Origin: Planotetraspora thailandica
GTDB taxonomy: Bacteria > Actinomycetota > Actinomycetes > Streptosporangiales > Streptosporangiaceae
DNA length: 64,000 bases
Direction: 5' to 3'
Assembly: GCF_016863335.1 (NCBI RefSeq)
Contig: NZ_BOOR01000036.1
Coordinates: 46,688-110,687 of the forward strand
In this document: positions 56,349 to 64,000 of the stretch, piece after piece
How the letters are laid out: each line of letters opens with the position of its first letter
Numbering within the stretch: position 1 is the stretch's first letter
Translations under genes and position numbers: made by a program
Notes under the pieces: generated by a model
Database searches by the model: none
The model's input: the letters and a program-made list of their open reading frames with translations, nothing else
Told to the model about the DNA's origin: nothing

Positions 56349-56534
56349 CAGAAGCTCCTGGAGGATGCACGTCGACCAAGATCGTGTATCGCCAGGAGCT
56401 TCTGTGCTGTTCTACCGTGCCGCCCTGCCGTTGTCACGCCGCACCCTCACCTACGTGGCCGGGCTGATCCGCCGCCACCGAAGCGCCATGGGTTCGCGCC
56501 GGCGCAGGCTCAACCCTGGCCAGCAGGCGCTCCT
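56349..56534 (+). pseudogene. IS5-family element 5' end: inverted repeat and transposase N-terminus (copy 2)
   Basis: A 13-bp inverted repeat CAGAAGCTCCTGG (56349-56361) and CCAGGAGCTTCTG (56392-56404) is followed at once by GTG 56404 encoding VLFYRAALPLSRRTLTYVAG, LIRRHRSAMGSRRRRLNPGQ and QALL. This is the start of an IS5-type transposase. It stops abruptly at 56534 where sequence shared with the upstream flank of the secreted genes begins. Confidence 0.7.
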
Positions 56535-56753
56535 CGGACAATGCGGAACAAATCCGTCATTAATAGTTCAAAGAAGCCTAATCGATAATAGGAAATCAAA
56601 GGCCTTACATCCTCGTTTGCACTGCAATGCGGCTGGAAATCAAGACAGTGCATGACGATGGCCGAACAAGGGTAATCGAACATTTCTCAGTCATTCCGAG
56701 AATGAATGTCAGAGAATTTTGGCAATGGAACGACTTTCAAGGAGGACACGTCC

Positions 56754-57074
56754 ATGTTCACGAAGGTCATCACCGGCCTCGCACTCGGCACCGCCCTTGC
56801 CGGCGGCGCCCTCGCCCTGTGTGCCACGACTGCCGGCGCCGAGTCCAACCCGGGGCATGGCGTCACGATTGGCAACATAGGAAGCAACAACACCTCCAGC
56901 GTCAGGGTCGACCAGAGCAATAACAATTCGCCTGCCGACGCAGGCTCCGGCTACGTCAAGCAGTCCAACGACTCCGCGGTCCAGATCGACAACGGGGCCT
57001 TCGTCGCTGGAAAGGAAATCAAGAACAAGGCGTCGGTGGACGTCGACAACGAGCCCACGTCGGACGTCCAGTAG
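56754..57074 (+). CDS. Small secreted protein, paralogue 3 of 3
   Basis: 106 aa. Signal peptide MFTKVITGLALGTALAGGAL to TTAGA. Mature region: GVTIGNIGSNNTSSVRVDQS, NNNSPADAGSGYVKQSNDSA, VQIDNGAFVAGKEIKNKASV, ending DVDNEPTSDVQ. Same Asn/Ser/Gln pattern and C-terminus as paralogue 2. CAAGGAGGACACGTCC precedes ATG 56754. The 56535-56753 upstream region, with CATTAATAG and AATCGATAATAGG, is conserved among the three copies and likely holds the promoter. Confidence 0.82.
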   Translation: MFTKVITGLALGTALAGGALALCATTAGAESNPGHGVTIGNIGSNNTSSVRVDQSNNNSPADAGSGYVKQSNDSAVQIDNGAFVAGKEIKNKASVDVDNEPTSDVQ

Positions 57075-57290
57075 GACTTGCAGGACGAGAAGCGGCCGAG
57101 GTAGTTGCCGATAACCGACCTGACGGGCGGCCCGGATGCCTCGGAGTGAGCGGGTGGTATACCGGAATCACCATGTTCATGCGAATCTTGGTGCCTGCTG
57201 ACAACGAGAGACCACTGCTCCGTCTCTGGTCGCGTCGAACTCTCGGTGAGCGCCTTCCCGGGATGAATTCTTAAAAGCATGAAGACAAAA

Positions 57291-57322
57291 GGGCTCCGGT
57301 GGAATCGACTGCACCGGAGCCC
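57291..57322. terminator. Hairpin downstream of secreted-protein gene 3
   Basis: GGGCTCCGGTG/CACCGGAGCCC, 11-bp perfect stem with a 10-nt loop, then TATTTCCTTTG. Homologous to the hairpin at 54753. Confidence 0.65.
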
Positions 57323-57427
57323 TATTTCCTTTGATCCTGTTCGACGTCGAGCCGTAATTTCGTCGGTTTCACCCAAGGCGGCAGCGAATGGACAATGCAA
57401 TGGTTAAACGGTCGCCCGTCCCCGCGG

Positions 57428-57512
57428 TTCACCCTGGATGACTTCGTCATCGGCACCGCCGCCGGCACCGTGACCTACCCCGCGGGACACACCGTCCCGC
57501 TGTCGCCTGGGG
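57428..57512 (+). pseudogene. IS1182-like transposase fragment (copy 2)
   Basis: Encodes FTLDDFVIGTAAGTVTYPAG and HTVPLSPGG, the same piece as at 54898 with small changes, in the same position relative to the hairpin and the secreted gene. The gap 57075-57662 has no intact gene. Confidence 0.6.
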
Positions 57513-57662
57513 GCGGCCGACACCACCAGCGCAAGGCGTCCACGCCGCCTCACCCTTCGAATAGCCCTACACCTTCAAGATCCCAAGCTGAACGGCGACC
57601 ACCGTCTTGTGTACCGCCTTGCAGGCGATACGTGACATACGGAGCCCTGGGACGGTCGCCGA

Positions 57663-58226
57663 TCAGGACCTGTCGGTGAGCCGCTCCTGGACGTACCGGC
57701 GGGCGTGGTGGAGCCGGGATTTCACGGTGCCCAGCGGAAGCCCCATGCGCTCGGCGATCTCGTTGTAGTCCATCTCGCAGATGTCCCGGTAGACGAACGG
57801 CATCACGAGCTGGGGGTTCTCCCGTTCCAGCCGATCCAGGGCCTCAAGCAGGTCGACGCGGGAGCCCGCGATCACGCTGGTGGTGCGCGGGTCGGGACGC
57901 GAGATCTCCTCGCCGCCGAAGCTCTCCTCCCCCGCGCGTCTCTTCAGCTCCCGGTACTTCTGGCGGGCGGCGTTGGCCACCACCGCATACAGCCATGTGC
58001 TGAACCTGCTGCGCCCCTCGAACGTGTGGATCTTGCGGGACACCAGGAGCAACACATCCTGCGCCGCCTCCTCCGCGTCCTCCCGGTACGGCAGGAAGCG
58101 GCCGCAACGGCGCAGGACCTCGGGCCCGATCCTGCGGAGCAGCGCGTCCAGCGCGCCGGGGTCGCCGGCGACGGCCCGCCTGGCGAGGTCCTCCACGTCA
58201 TCCGATGCATTCAAGGGGGAGGGCAC
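57663..58226 (-). CDS. ECF-type RNA polymerase sigma factor
   Basis: About 187 aa. Sigma-2: RRCGRFLPYREDAEEAAQDV, SRKIHTFEGRSRFSTWLYAV. Sigma-4: YRDICEMDYNEIAERMGLPL, GTVKSRLHHARRYVQERL. GTG 58226 is chosen because GGAAGGAG lies 9 bp ahead. The frame reaches ATG 58340, but that start would overlap the divergent kinase start. No anti-sigma gene is adjacent; the divergent Ser/Thr kinase is a candidate regulator (inference). No TM helix. Confidence 0.9.
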   Translation of the reverse strand: MPSPLNASDDVEDLARRAVAGDPGALDALLRRIGPEVLRRCGRFLPYREDAEEAAQDVLLLVSRKIHTFEGRSRFSTWLYAVVANAARQKYRELKRRAGEESFGGEEISRPDPRTTSVIAGSRVDLLEALDRLERENPQLVMPFVYRDICEMDYNEIAERMGLPLGTVKSRLHHARRYVQERLTDRS

Positions 58227-58338
58227 GCGCGGAGGCTCCTTCCGATCGCCGTCAGGCGAGGGCTGGCCGGCGGTGCTGATCAGGGCGTTGACTGGGGTGT
58301 TCACCCAGTAGTGGGATGACCCGGGCATGATATAGGGC

Positions 58339-59967
58339 ATGCCTCATCCCCTCCAGATCGGCCGCTATCGGCTCGAGCGGCCTCTGGGCGCCGGAGCGTT
58401 CGCCACGGTTTGGCTCGCCCACGATGAGCTGCTCGAAGCGCCCGTGGCGGTCAAGATCATGGCGGAGAACTGGGCGTACCGCATGGACATCAGAGAGCGG
58501 TTCCTCTCCGAGGCGCGGCTGCTGCGCCGGGCCGCCTCCAGCGGCGTGGTGCAGGTCTTCGACATCGGCCAGCTCCCCGACGACCGGCCGTACTTCGTGA
58601 TGGAGCACGCCGACCGGGGCACGCTCCAGGACCGGCTCGCCGGGGGCCCGCTGCCGGTCCACGAAGCGCTGCGGCTGGCAGCCGAGACCGCCCGCGGGGT
58701 GGCCGCCCTTCACGAGGCCGGCATCGTCCATCGCGACATCAAGCCGTCGAACGTCCTGGTCAGGAGCGGGCAGGGCGGGCGTGACCGGCTGCTGATCGCC
58801 GACCTCGGCCTGGCCAAGAGCCTGGCCCAGTCGTCGGGGCTCACCATGGCCGCGGGATCCGCGGGCTACATGGCGCCCGAACAGGCCACGCCGGGGACGG
58901 GCATCGACGAACGAGCCGACGTGTACGGCCTGGGCGCCCTCACCTATCACCTGGTGACCGGACGCGTGCCGGGCCCGCCCGGCCAGGCCGTACCCCCCGG
59001 CGACCTGCGCCCCGACCTCCCCGACGGTGTACGGCAGGCCATCCAGCGGGCCATGGCGCCCGACCGCGAGCTGCGGTACGCGAGCGCCGGCGACTTCGCG
59101 GCCGAACTCGAGGCGCACCTCGCGCGGCTCGGCCTTCACCCGGCCCCCCTGCCCGCACCGGCACGGTCCCTCTCCATGGCGGGCTCCGCAGCGCCCTCCA
59201 CAGCGCCCTCCACAGCGCCTTCCACGGCGGGGCCTCCCGCGACCGGCCACCTCTCGGTACGCGGCACGTGGGCGGACGAACAGGCCGGGAATGGCGTCCC
59301 CGTGCCTGCCGACACCCGGCCCGGCCCGCACCCTGTCCCACACCCTGGCCCGCATCCTGTCCGGCCTCCCGCCGGAACGCGGGGACGCCGACGCAGCGGA
59401 ACGCCCGGCCGGCGCACCCGGCTCACCGTCTTCGTCGCCGCGGCCGTCGCCGCGGCGGGCCTGGCAGGAGCAGGCGTCGTGACCTTCCTGACCGGCGACC
59501 GCACTCCCGAGACGACGACGACCATCGGCGACGCGACCGGGCGCATCACCCTGAAGGTGCCCGCGGCGTGGGCCCGGCAGCTGGTCAACGACGGCTGGGA
59601 CCCGGGTGCGCTGAGGCTGCCCGGCGACAAGGAGCCCGGCCTCACCGTGGCGACCGACATGAACATCTGGCAGAAGCTGCCCTCCGGGGTCAGCGGCGTG
59701 TTCGTGGGTCTCACACAGCAGACCGCCCTGCCCGACCGTGTCGCCGCGATCCAGCACAGCGCCTGCAGGTTCACGAGCGACCAGATTTACGCGAGTTCCG
59801 TGTGGCGCGGCGTCGTACGCCGGTGGACCTCCTGCGGTCCGGGTTCGATCGAGGAGATCTCTCTGGCCCAGACGAGCGGCAAGAAGGTGCAGGTGTACCT
59901 GCAGATCCGCCAGAACGGCGGCTCGGACATGACCGACCAGATCATCGGCAGCCTGAAAATCACATAG
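58339..59967 (+). CDS. Membrane Ser/Thr protein kinase with DLG motif
   Basis: 542 aa. Kinase domain about 1-270: LGAGAFATVWLA, VAVKIMAENW, IVHRDIKPSNVL, LIADLGLAKS (DLG instead of DFG) and GSAGYMAPEQ. A long Pro-rich linker contains APST and HPGPHPV repeats. One TM about residues 363-386 (LTVFVAAAVAAAGLAGAGVV), then an extracellular domain of about 155 aa with two Cys (ACRF, SCGPG). The Lys, catalytic HRD and metal-binding Asp remain, so it is probably active. Divergent from the ECF sigma gene. There is little room for a leader, so the transcript may be leaderless. Confidence 0.9.
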   Translation: MPHPLQIGRYRLERPLGAGAFATVWLAHDELLEAPVAVKIMAENWAYRMDIRERFLSEARLLRRAASSGVVQVFDIGQLPDDRPYFVMEHADRGTLQDRLAGGPLPVHEALRLAAETARGVAALHEAGIVHRDIKPSNVLVRSGQGGRDRLLIADLGLAKSLAQSSGLTMAAGSAGYMAPEQATPGTGIDERADVYGLGALTYHLVTGRVPGPPGQAVPPGDLRPDLPDGVRQAIQRAMAPDRELRYASAGDFAAELEAHLARLGLHPAPLPAPARSLSMAGSAAPSTAPSTAPSTAGPPATGHLSVRGTWADEQAGNGVPVPADTRPGPHPVPHPGPHPVRPPAGTRGRRRSGTPGRRTRLTVFVAAAVAAAGLAGAGVVTFLTGDRTPETTTTIGDATGRITLKVPAAWARQLVNDGWDPGALRLPGDKEPGLTVATDMNIWQKLPSGVSGVFVGLTQQTALPDRVAAIQHSACRFTSDQIYASSVWRGVVRRWTSCGPGSIEEISLAQTSGKKVQVYLQIRQNGGSDMTDQIIGSLKIT

Positions 59968-60063
59968 TGGCCCGTGACCTGTGAGAACTTTTTCCGGCCC
60001 GCCCCTCATCTCACTGAATGAGGACCGGCGTACGCCGTCCACGACCCAGGAAATGAGGAAGAC

Positions 60064-60762
60064 GTGGCGAACCATCGGGAAGCCGGCGCGGAGCGGCGCA
60101 CCAGCGTGAAACTCCCGAAGACGGCCGGGTCACGGGCCAGGCTCTCGGCGGCGACCGCGGCCGCCGCGCTGGCCGTGCTGAGCGGCTGCGTGAATGTCGG
60201 CACCGCCTCGGGCGGACAGAGCCCCACGCCGTTGCCTGGTACGGCACAGCCCGCGGCCGGGGACCACCCGGCGACCGTCGCACCCGCGATCCCCACGGGC
60301 GACGGCCCGGGCTCCCTGCCCGTCGTCGGCAAGCCGTCGGCCATCATGGCCTGCACCGGCGCCCAGCTCAAGGTCACCCGGGGAACCCCCGACGCCGGAG
60401 CCGGCCAGCTGTACGTGCCGATCAACTTCACCAACGCCTCCAAGGCCGCCTGCAGCCTGTCCGGCTACCCCGGCGTCTCCTACGTCGCGGAAGACGGCGT
60501 GCAGTCCGGCAACGCCGCCGAGAGGACCAAGGAGGCCGCCTCGACCGTGACGCTCAAGCCCGGCGTCACCGCCGTCGCCCTCATGCGCGACAGCAACGGT
60601 GTGGGCGGAAACGACCCGAAGTCGTGCGGGCTCGACAAGGCGCTGGGACTGCGCGTGTATCCCCCCAACCTGGAGACCGCGGTGTTCCTGCCGTGGCCGG
60701 TCGCGCACTGCGCGGGCCCGGCCGTCCACTCACTGAGCATCGGGCCCGTCAAGCTCGGATGA
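60064..60762 (+). CDS. DUF4232-domain lipoprotein
   Basis: 232 aa. Unusual N-terminal cytoplasmic stretch of about 28 aa, then a hydrophobic signal with lipobox (AAAALAVLSGCVNVG). A Pro/Thr/Gly-rich spacer follows, then a DUF4232 domain (MACTGAQLKVTRGTPDAGAG, YVPINFTNASKAACSLSGYP, SCGLDKALGLRVYPPN, AHCAGP) with six Cys likely in disulfides outside the cell. GTG 60064 with GAGGAAG ahead. It follows the kinase by 96 bp and may be co-transcribed. Confidence 0.85.
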   Translation: MANHREAGAERRTSVKLPKTAGSRARLSAATAAAALAVLSGCVNVGTASGGQSPTPLPGTAQPAAGDHPATVAPAIPTGDGPGSLPVVGKPSAIMACTGAQLKVTRGTPDAGAGQLYVPINFTNASKAACSLSGYPGVSYVAEDGVQSGNAAERTKEAASTVTLKPGVTAVALMRDSNGVGGNDPKSCGLDKALGLRVYPPNLETAVFLPWPVAHCAGPAVHSLSIGPVKLG

Positions 60763-60766
60763 CCCG

Positions 60767-61312
60767 TCAGCCGGGGATCCGGATGAAGGACGCCGGGACG
60801 TGGTCCACCAGCCAGACGCCGTTGGCGCTGCGGTAGAAGACGTGCCCGGCGGCGTGCATCGCGCCCGATCCGACCGACAACACGACCGGCTTGCCGCGCC
60901 GGGCCCCCACCCGGGTCGCGGTCTCCCGGTCCGGGGACAGGTGCACGTGGTGCCGGCTCATCGGCCGCAGGCCCTCATCCAGGATCCGGGCGAGGTTCGC
61001 GCCGACCGTCCCGTGGTAGAGGAAGGCGGGCGGCTCGACCGGCGGAAGGCCCAGGTCGACGGGCACCGTGTGGCCCTGGTTGGCGCGGATCCGGCCGTCC
61101 GCGAGCGTGTAACGCTGCTTGTCGTTGCCCGCGACCACCTCGGCGAGCTCGGCCGGTGAGATGGGGAACCCGTGCGCCGCGGCCGCCCGCAGCAGGTCGT
61201 CCACGCCCACCCAGCCGTTGCAATCGAGTGTGATGCCGATCCGGCCCGGCTGGTGCCGTAGATGCTTGGAAAGATATTTCGAGACTTTCACCATTCTTCG
61301 TTCGTCCATCAC
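60767..61312 (-). CDS. kptA: RNA 2'-phosphotransferase, Tpt1/KptA family
   Basis: 181 aa. Transfers an internal RNA 2'-phosphate to NAD+, as in tRNA splicing in eukaryotes; the bacterial role is not known. Conserved segments: KYLSKHLRHQPGRIGITLD, NDKQRYTL, RANQGHTVPV, LYHGT and GLRPMSRHHVHLSPDRETA. The Arg-His-Arg-Arg type active-site residues are recognisable (LRHQPG, RANQGH, HGT). Start is GTG 61312 or the adjacent ATG 61309. It is convergent with the DUF4232 gene (4-bp gap). Confidence 0.92.
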   Translation of the reverse strand: MMDERRMVKVSKYLSKHLRHQPGRIGITLDCNGWVGVDDLLRAAAAHGFPISPAELAEVVAGNDKQRYTLADGRIRANQGHTVPVDLGLPPVEPPAFLYHGTVGANLARILDEGLRPMSRHHVHLSPDRETATRVGARRGKPVVLSVGSGAMHAAGHVFYRSANGVWLVDHVPASFIRIPG

Positions 61313-61370
61313 CTCGGAGTCTGGCTCACCGGGGTGACCCCGCGCATCCGCTTATCGAAGCCGGAAACGG

Positions 61371-61406
61371 CGGTGCCGCCGGGAGGACTGCCTCCCGGCG
61401 GCACCG
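61371..61406 (-). terminator. Terminator of the third GH87-like gene
   Basis: A 16-bp perfect stem CGGTGCCGCCGGGAGG/CCTCCCGGCGGCACCG with the loop ACTG, 20 bp beyond the stop of the GH87-like gene on the minus strand. No U tract. Confidence 0.85.
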
Positions 61407-61425
61407 GTTTCAGGGGTTCACCCGG

Positions 61426-64000
61426 TCAGGGGTTCTGGATGATGGAGAAGGTCGACGTCGTGTTCTTGATGTTCTGAGCGTTGTTGCTCATCTGCAGGTT
61501 GTTGAAGGTGGCGGAACCGACCGCCGGTCCCTGGCCCGCCTCCGGCATCTCGTTGACCCAGATGCCGAATCCGGACTTGGCGTCGAAGGCGTCGCCGCTC
61601 TTCTGGGCGCCCGTGATCGAGACGTTCGTGAAGATCGTGTCCTTGACCGGGTTCTGCGGCTGCCCGCCGACGTAGTTCGTCTGGAACATGATGCCGCTGT
61701 AGGTCGGGTCCACGATGTCCACGTTGCTCACGCGGATGCCCTGGAACACCTTGGAGGCCGAGAAGATCCAGATTCCGGGGAAGGTCTGCGCCCCCCAGAA
61801 GTGACCGCCCGCACGGACGATCGAGATGTTGTCGAACGTGGTGGGCGGGCTGGCGCCGAACCCGTTCATCGGGTACCCGAAGTCGAGCGAGCTGATCGTG
61901 ATGCCCGAGTAGGTCAGGGTGTCGGCGATGTAGATGTTCCTGAACGTGTTGGCGTAACCGCCGTAGACGGCGACACCGGCCGCACGCCAGGGCAGGATGG
62001 CCGTCAGGTTCTCGTAGACGTTGTTGATCTCGTCGGCGCCTCCCGCGTCGATGGCCGAGAACAGCGCGAAGCTGTCGTCGCCGGTCGTGCGAGCCTCGAT
62101 GTTGCTCACGAGGTTGCCGGTGCTCCCGTTGGTCATGTTGATGCCGTCCGCGAACGTGTCACGGATCCGGGAGTTCTTGATCGTGACGTTGTCGGTGTTC
62201 TGGCCCCAGTACATGCAGACCGTGTGCTCGACCCAGACGTTGTCGATCGTCATGTTCGAGACGTTGGACCAGTTGAACACCTTGCCCGGTCCGTCGATGC
62301 GGGTGACGTAGTTTCCGAAGTAGGCGAATCCGGAGAACGACGACCCGTTCGCCGACGACTGCGCGTCGAAGCCGACGTCGGTGTTGTCCTGCGTCGTCGG
62401 CGCGTAGAACCGGGTGTACCACGGGCCGGCACCGACGATCTTGAGCGCCTTGCCGTACACGTTGAACTTGCCGGTCGTCTGGTAATCGCCGGCGGGCAGG
62501 TAGACCCCGACGAGGCTGGTGTCCTGGCGGGCCCGGTCCAGCGCGTTCTGCACGTCCTGGTGGGAGAAGCCGGTCGGGACGGCGTAGTGCGCCGCGTCGG
62601 GGTTGGCGATCGGCGACACCTGCTCGAGGTCGATGAAGTCGATCGCGTAAGTGGAGGTGTTGGCGGCGTCCTTCTGGAGCCTGATCGTGCTGCCCGCCGG
62701 GACGGTGGTGCCGAGCAGCACGTTCGCCTCGTCGTAGATGTGACGCGGCCCGGCGGTGGGCGAGTTCTGCGGGCTGGTCTCGTTGCCGTACAGCCAGGCG
62801 TACTTGGACGTCAGGTTGATGGGCTTGAGGAAGGTGCCGTTGACGTAGATGTTCAGCGTCGAGTTGATGCCGCCGCCGCCCGCGGCGTCCGGGATGGAGA
62901 ACCGGGTGACCAGGGTGTTGGTGGAGGCCTTGGTTGTGAACTCGACGTAGCTGCCGGTCGTGTTCAGCGTGACGGCCCTGCGGCCGGACGCCTCACCCGC
63001 GAGGGTGCCGATGTCCCTGCTCGGGCCGACCAGCTGCGCGCCGCCGCCCACGACGCCGGTCTCCGCCTCGTAGGTGTCGTACGGCATGTTCGCGCCGCGG
63101 CCGACGAAGAACGGCTGGGAGACGGTGTTGTTGCCCTGCTTGACCGGCAGTTCGTTGGCGTCGTTGGCCAGCACGGTCTTGACGGTGTACTTGCCGTTGG
63201 CGGCCGTCCAGGTCCCGAGGTTGACGGGGCCGGTGGTCGCGCCGGAGGCGATCGCGCCGCTGTAGGAGCCGGTCAGCGTCCTGACGACGGTGCCCGAGTC
63301 GTTGGTCACGGTCACGGTGATGCCGTGGGCGCCGCCCGCGGAGGCCACGGTGCCCTGGTTCTTGATCACTGTGGAGAAGGTGACGACGTTGCCGCTGGCC
63401 GGGTTGCTCGGGGTCCAGCTCGTCGTGGCCACGAGGTCGGAGCTGTCGACGGGCCTGACGACGACCGAGGTCGGGCTCGCGAAGCTGTTGTTGGTCTCGT
63501 TCTGCTCGATGACGCCGTTCGCCTCGTCGACCTTGGCGCTCAGCGCGTACGTGCCGGCGTCACGGGGACCGATGTTGGCGGAGACGGTGGTGGTGGCACC
63601 GGCGGCGAGGGCGCCGACGGAGGCCGTGCCGACCTTCGTGGTGCCGAGGTAGAAGTTGACGTTGGTCGCGCCGGAGTCGGCGTTGCCCTGGTTCTTGACG
63701 GTCGCTGACAGGGTGACGGCGTCGGTCTCGACGGGGTTGGCGGGTGAGGAGGTCGCGCCCGTGATCGTGAGGTCCGGGTTCGGTGCCGCGGTGCCGAAGA
63801 CCTGGAACTCGGCGACCTGGCCGGCGGGAGCGCCGGTGTTCGAAGTGATCTTGAGCTGAACGTCGGCGACTCGCGCGGTGACCGGGATGGTCACCGTGTT
63901 GCCGGAGGCCGGGTTGAAGACGTACGGCGCGGGCGCGACCAGGCTGGTGAAGCCGGACGCGCTCTGCTCGCGGCCGAGCACCTCGATGGTCTGCGTGCGC
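61426..64000 (-). CDS. Secreted multidomain GH87-like glucanase (3), 5' end outside window
   Basis: At least 858 codons; the frame is open through the right edge. Order from the N-terminal side: end of a discoidin-type domain (RTQTIEVLG, YVFNPASGNTVTIPV, SNTGAPAGQVAEFQVFG, alike to the modules at 24 kb), then two CARDB domains (TLSATVKNQGNADSGATNVN, TFSTVIKNQGTVASAGGAHG), a CBM35-like domain (DTYEAETGVVGGGAQLVG, EASGRRAVTLNTTGSYVEFT) and the GH87-like beta-helix. Catalytic-type Asp spacing is kept (ADGINMTNG ... RTTGDD, around 62148-62077). Likely secreted alpha-glucanase; signal peptide not seen because the start is missing. Confidence 0.83.
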   Translation of the reverse strand, partial: RTQTIEVLGREQSASGFTSLVAPAPYVFNPASGNTVTIPVTARVADVQLKITSNTGAPAGQVAEFQVFGTAAPNPDLTITGATSSPANPVETDAVTLSATVKNQGNADSGATNVNFYLGTTKVGTASVGALAAGATTTVSANIGPRDAGTYALSAKVDEANGVIEQNETNNSFASPTSVVVRPVDSSDLVATTSWTPSNPASGNVVTFSTVIKNQGTVASAGGAHGITVTVTNDSGTVVRTLTGSYSGAIASGATTGPVNLGTWTAANGKYTVKTVLANDANELPVKQGNNTVSQPFFVGRGANMPYDTYEAETGVVGGGAQLVGPSRDIGTLAGEASGRRAVTLNTTGSYVEFTTKASTNTLVTRFSIPDAAGGGGINSTLNIYVNGTFLKPINLTSKYAWLYGNETSPQNSPTAGPRHIYDEANVLLGTTVPAGSTIRLQKDAANTSTYAIDFIDLEQVSPIANPDAAHYAVPTGFSHQDVQNALDRARQDTSLVGVYLPAGDYQTTGKFNVYGKALKIVGAGPWYTRFYAPTTQDNTDVGFDAQSSANGSSFSGFAYFGNYVTRIDGPGKVFNWSNVSNMTIDNVWVEHTVCMYWGQNTDNVTIKNSRIRDTFADGINMTNGSTGNLVSNIEARTTGDDSFALFSAIDAGGADEINNVYENLTAILPWRAAGVAVYGGYANTFRNIYIADTLTYSGITISSLDFGYPMNGFGASPPTTFDNISIVRAGGHFWGAQTFPGIWIFSASKVFQGIRVSNVDIVDPTYSGIMFQTNYVGGQPQNPVKDTIFTNVSITGAQKSGDAFDAKSGFGIWVNEMPEAGQGPAVGSATFNNLQMSNNAQNIKNTTSTFSIIQNP

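Noticed and set aside
58227..58340. Longer N-terminus for the ECF sigma factor (ATG 58340)
   Set aside because: It would overlap the divergent kinase start codon and has no homology; GTG 58226 has a good ribosome site.

Overview
The window is high-GC DNA read as an actinomycete, most likely a Streptosporangiales-type soil organism. This is inferred from GC-rich third positions, GTG starts, HTH/DUF397 gene pairs, DUF6158, ECF42/DGPF pairs, several Ser/Thr kinases and small secreted proteins. No rRNA, tRNA, phage genes or true CRISPR array was seen.

Layout. 1-5.2 kb: treX-treY-treZ trehalose operon on the minus strand (treZ cut by the edge). 5.4-5.5 kb: half copy of an unusual 53-nt-period repeat element. 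5.5-7.6 kb: histidine kinase and a frameshifted OmpR-type response regulator. 8.3-10.1 kb: DGPF protein and ECF42 sigma factor with a candidate autoregulated promoter. 10.2-12.6 kb: MscL, then a Ser/Thr kinase fused to a ricin-type lectin. 12.7-25.4 kb: an alpha-glucan utilisation locus. It has an ABC importer, a GH13 glucosidase and a GH87-like secreted glucanase in one operon, plus a second, larger GH87-like enzyme and two paralogous LacI regulators. A third GH87-like gene lies at the right edge (61.4-64 kb).

25.5-45.1 kb is mostly housekeeping and regulatory: small regulators, HTH/DUF397, MFS transporter, bacterial PH-domain pair, agmatinase, a RodA paired with a PBP-like protein that lacks the catalytic motifs, DUF2293, then a cluster of Ser/Thr kinase, orphan adenine methylase and PP2C phosphatase. 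A frameshifted methyltransferase, acetate kinase and a PhzF protein follow. 45.1-51.7 kb: two complete copies of the repeat element lying between convergent genes, an AhpD-like protein, a NarL-type two-component system, and a hutU/M20 amidohydrolase pair.

52.2-57.6 kb is a patchwork of insertion-sequence debris (IS66-, IS1182- and IS5-like fragments). Embedded in it are three homologous small secreted protein genes, with a fourth small secreted protein gene at its left border. 57.7-61.3 kb: ECF sigma factor, Ser/Thr kinase, DUF4232 lipoprotein and KptA RNA phosphotransferase.

How the genes fit together: secreted GH87-type enzymes would cut alpha-1,3-containing glucan (for example fungal wall polymer). 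The ABC system would import the oligosaccharides, the GH13 enzyme would hydrolyse them, and the LacI proteins would gate expression. The nearby treXYZ genes convert alpha-1,4-glucan to trehalose. The most unusual item is the ordered, palindromic 53-nt-period repeat element found at gene 3' ends.
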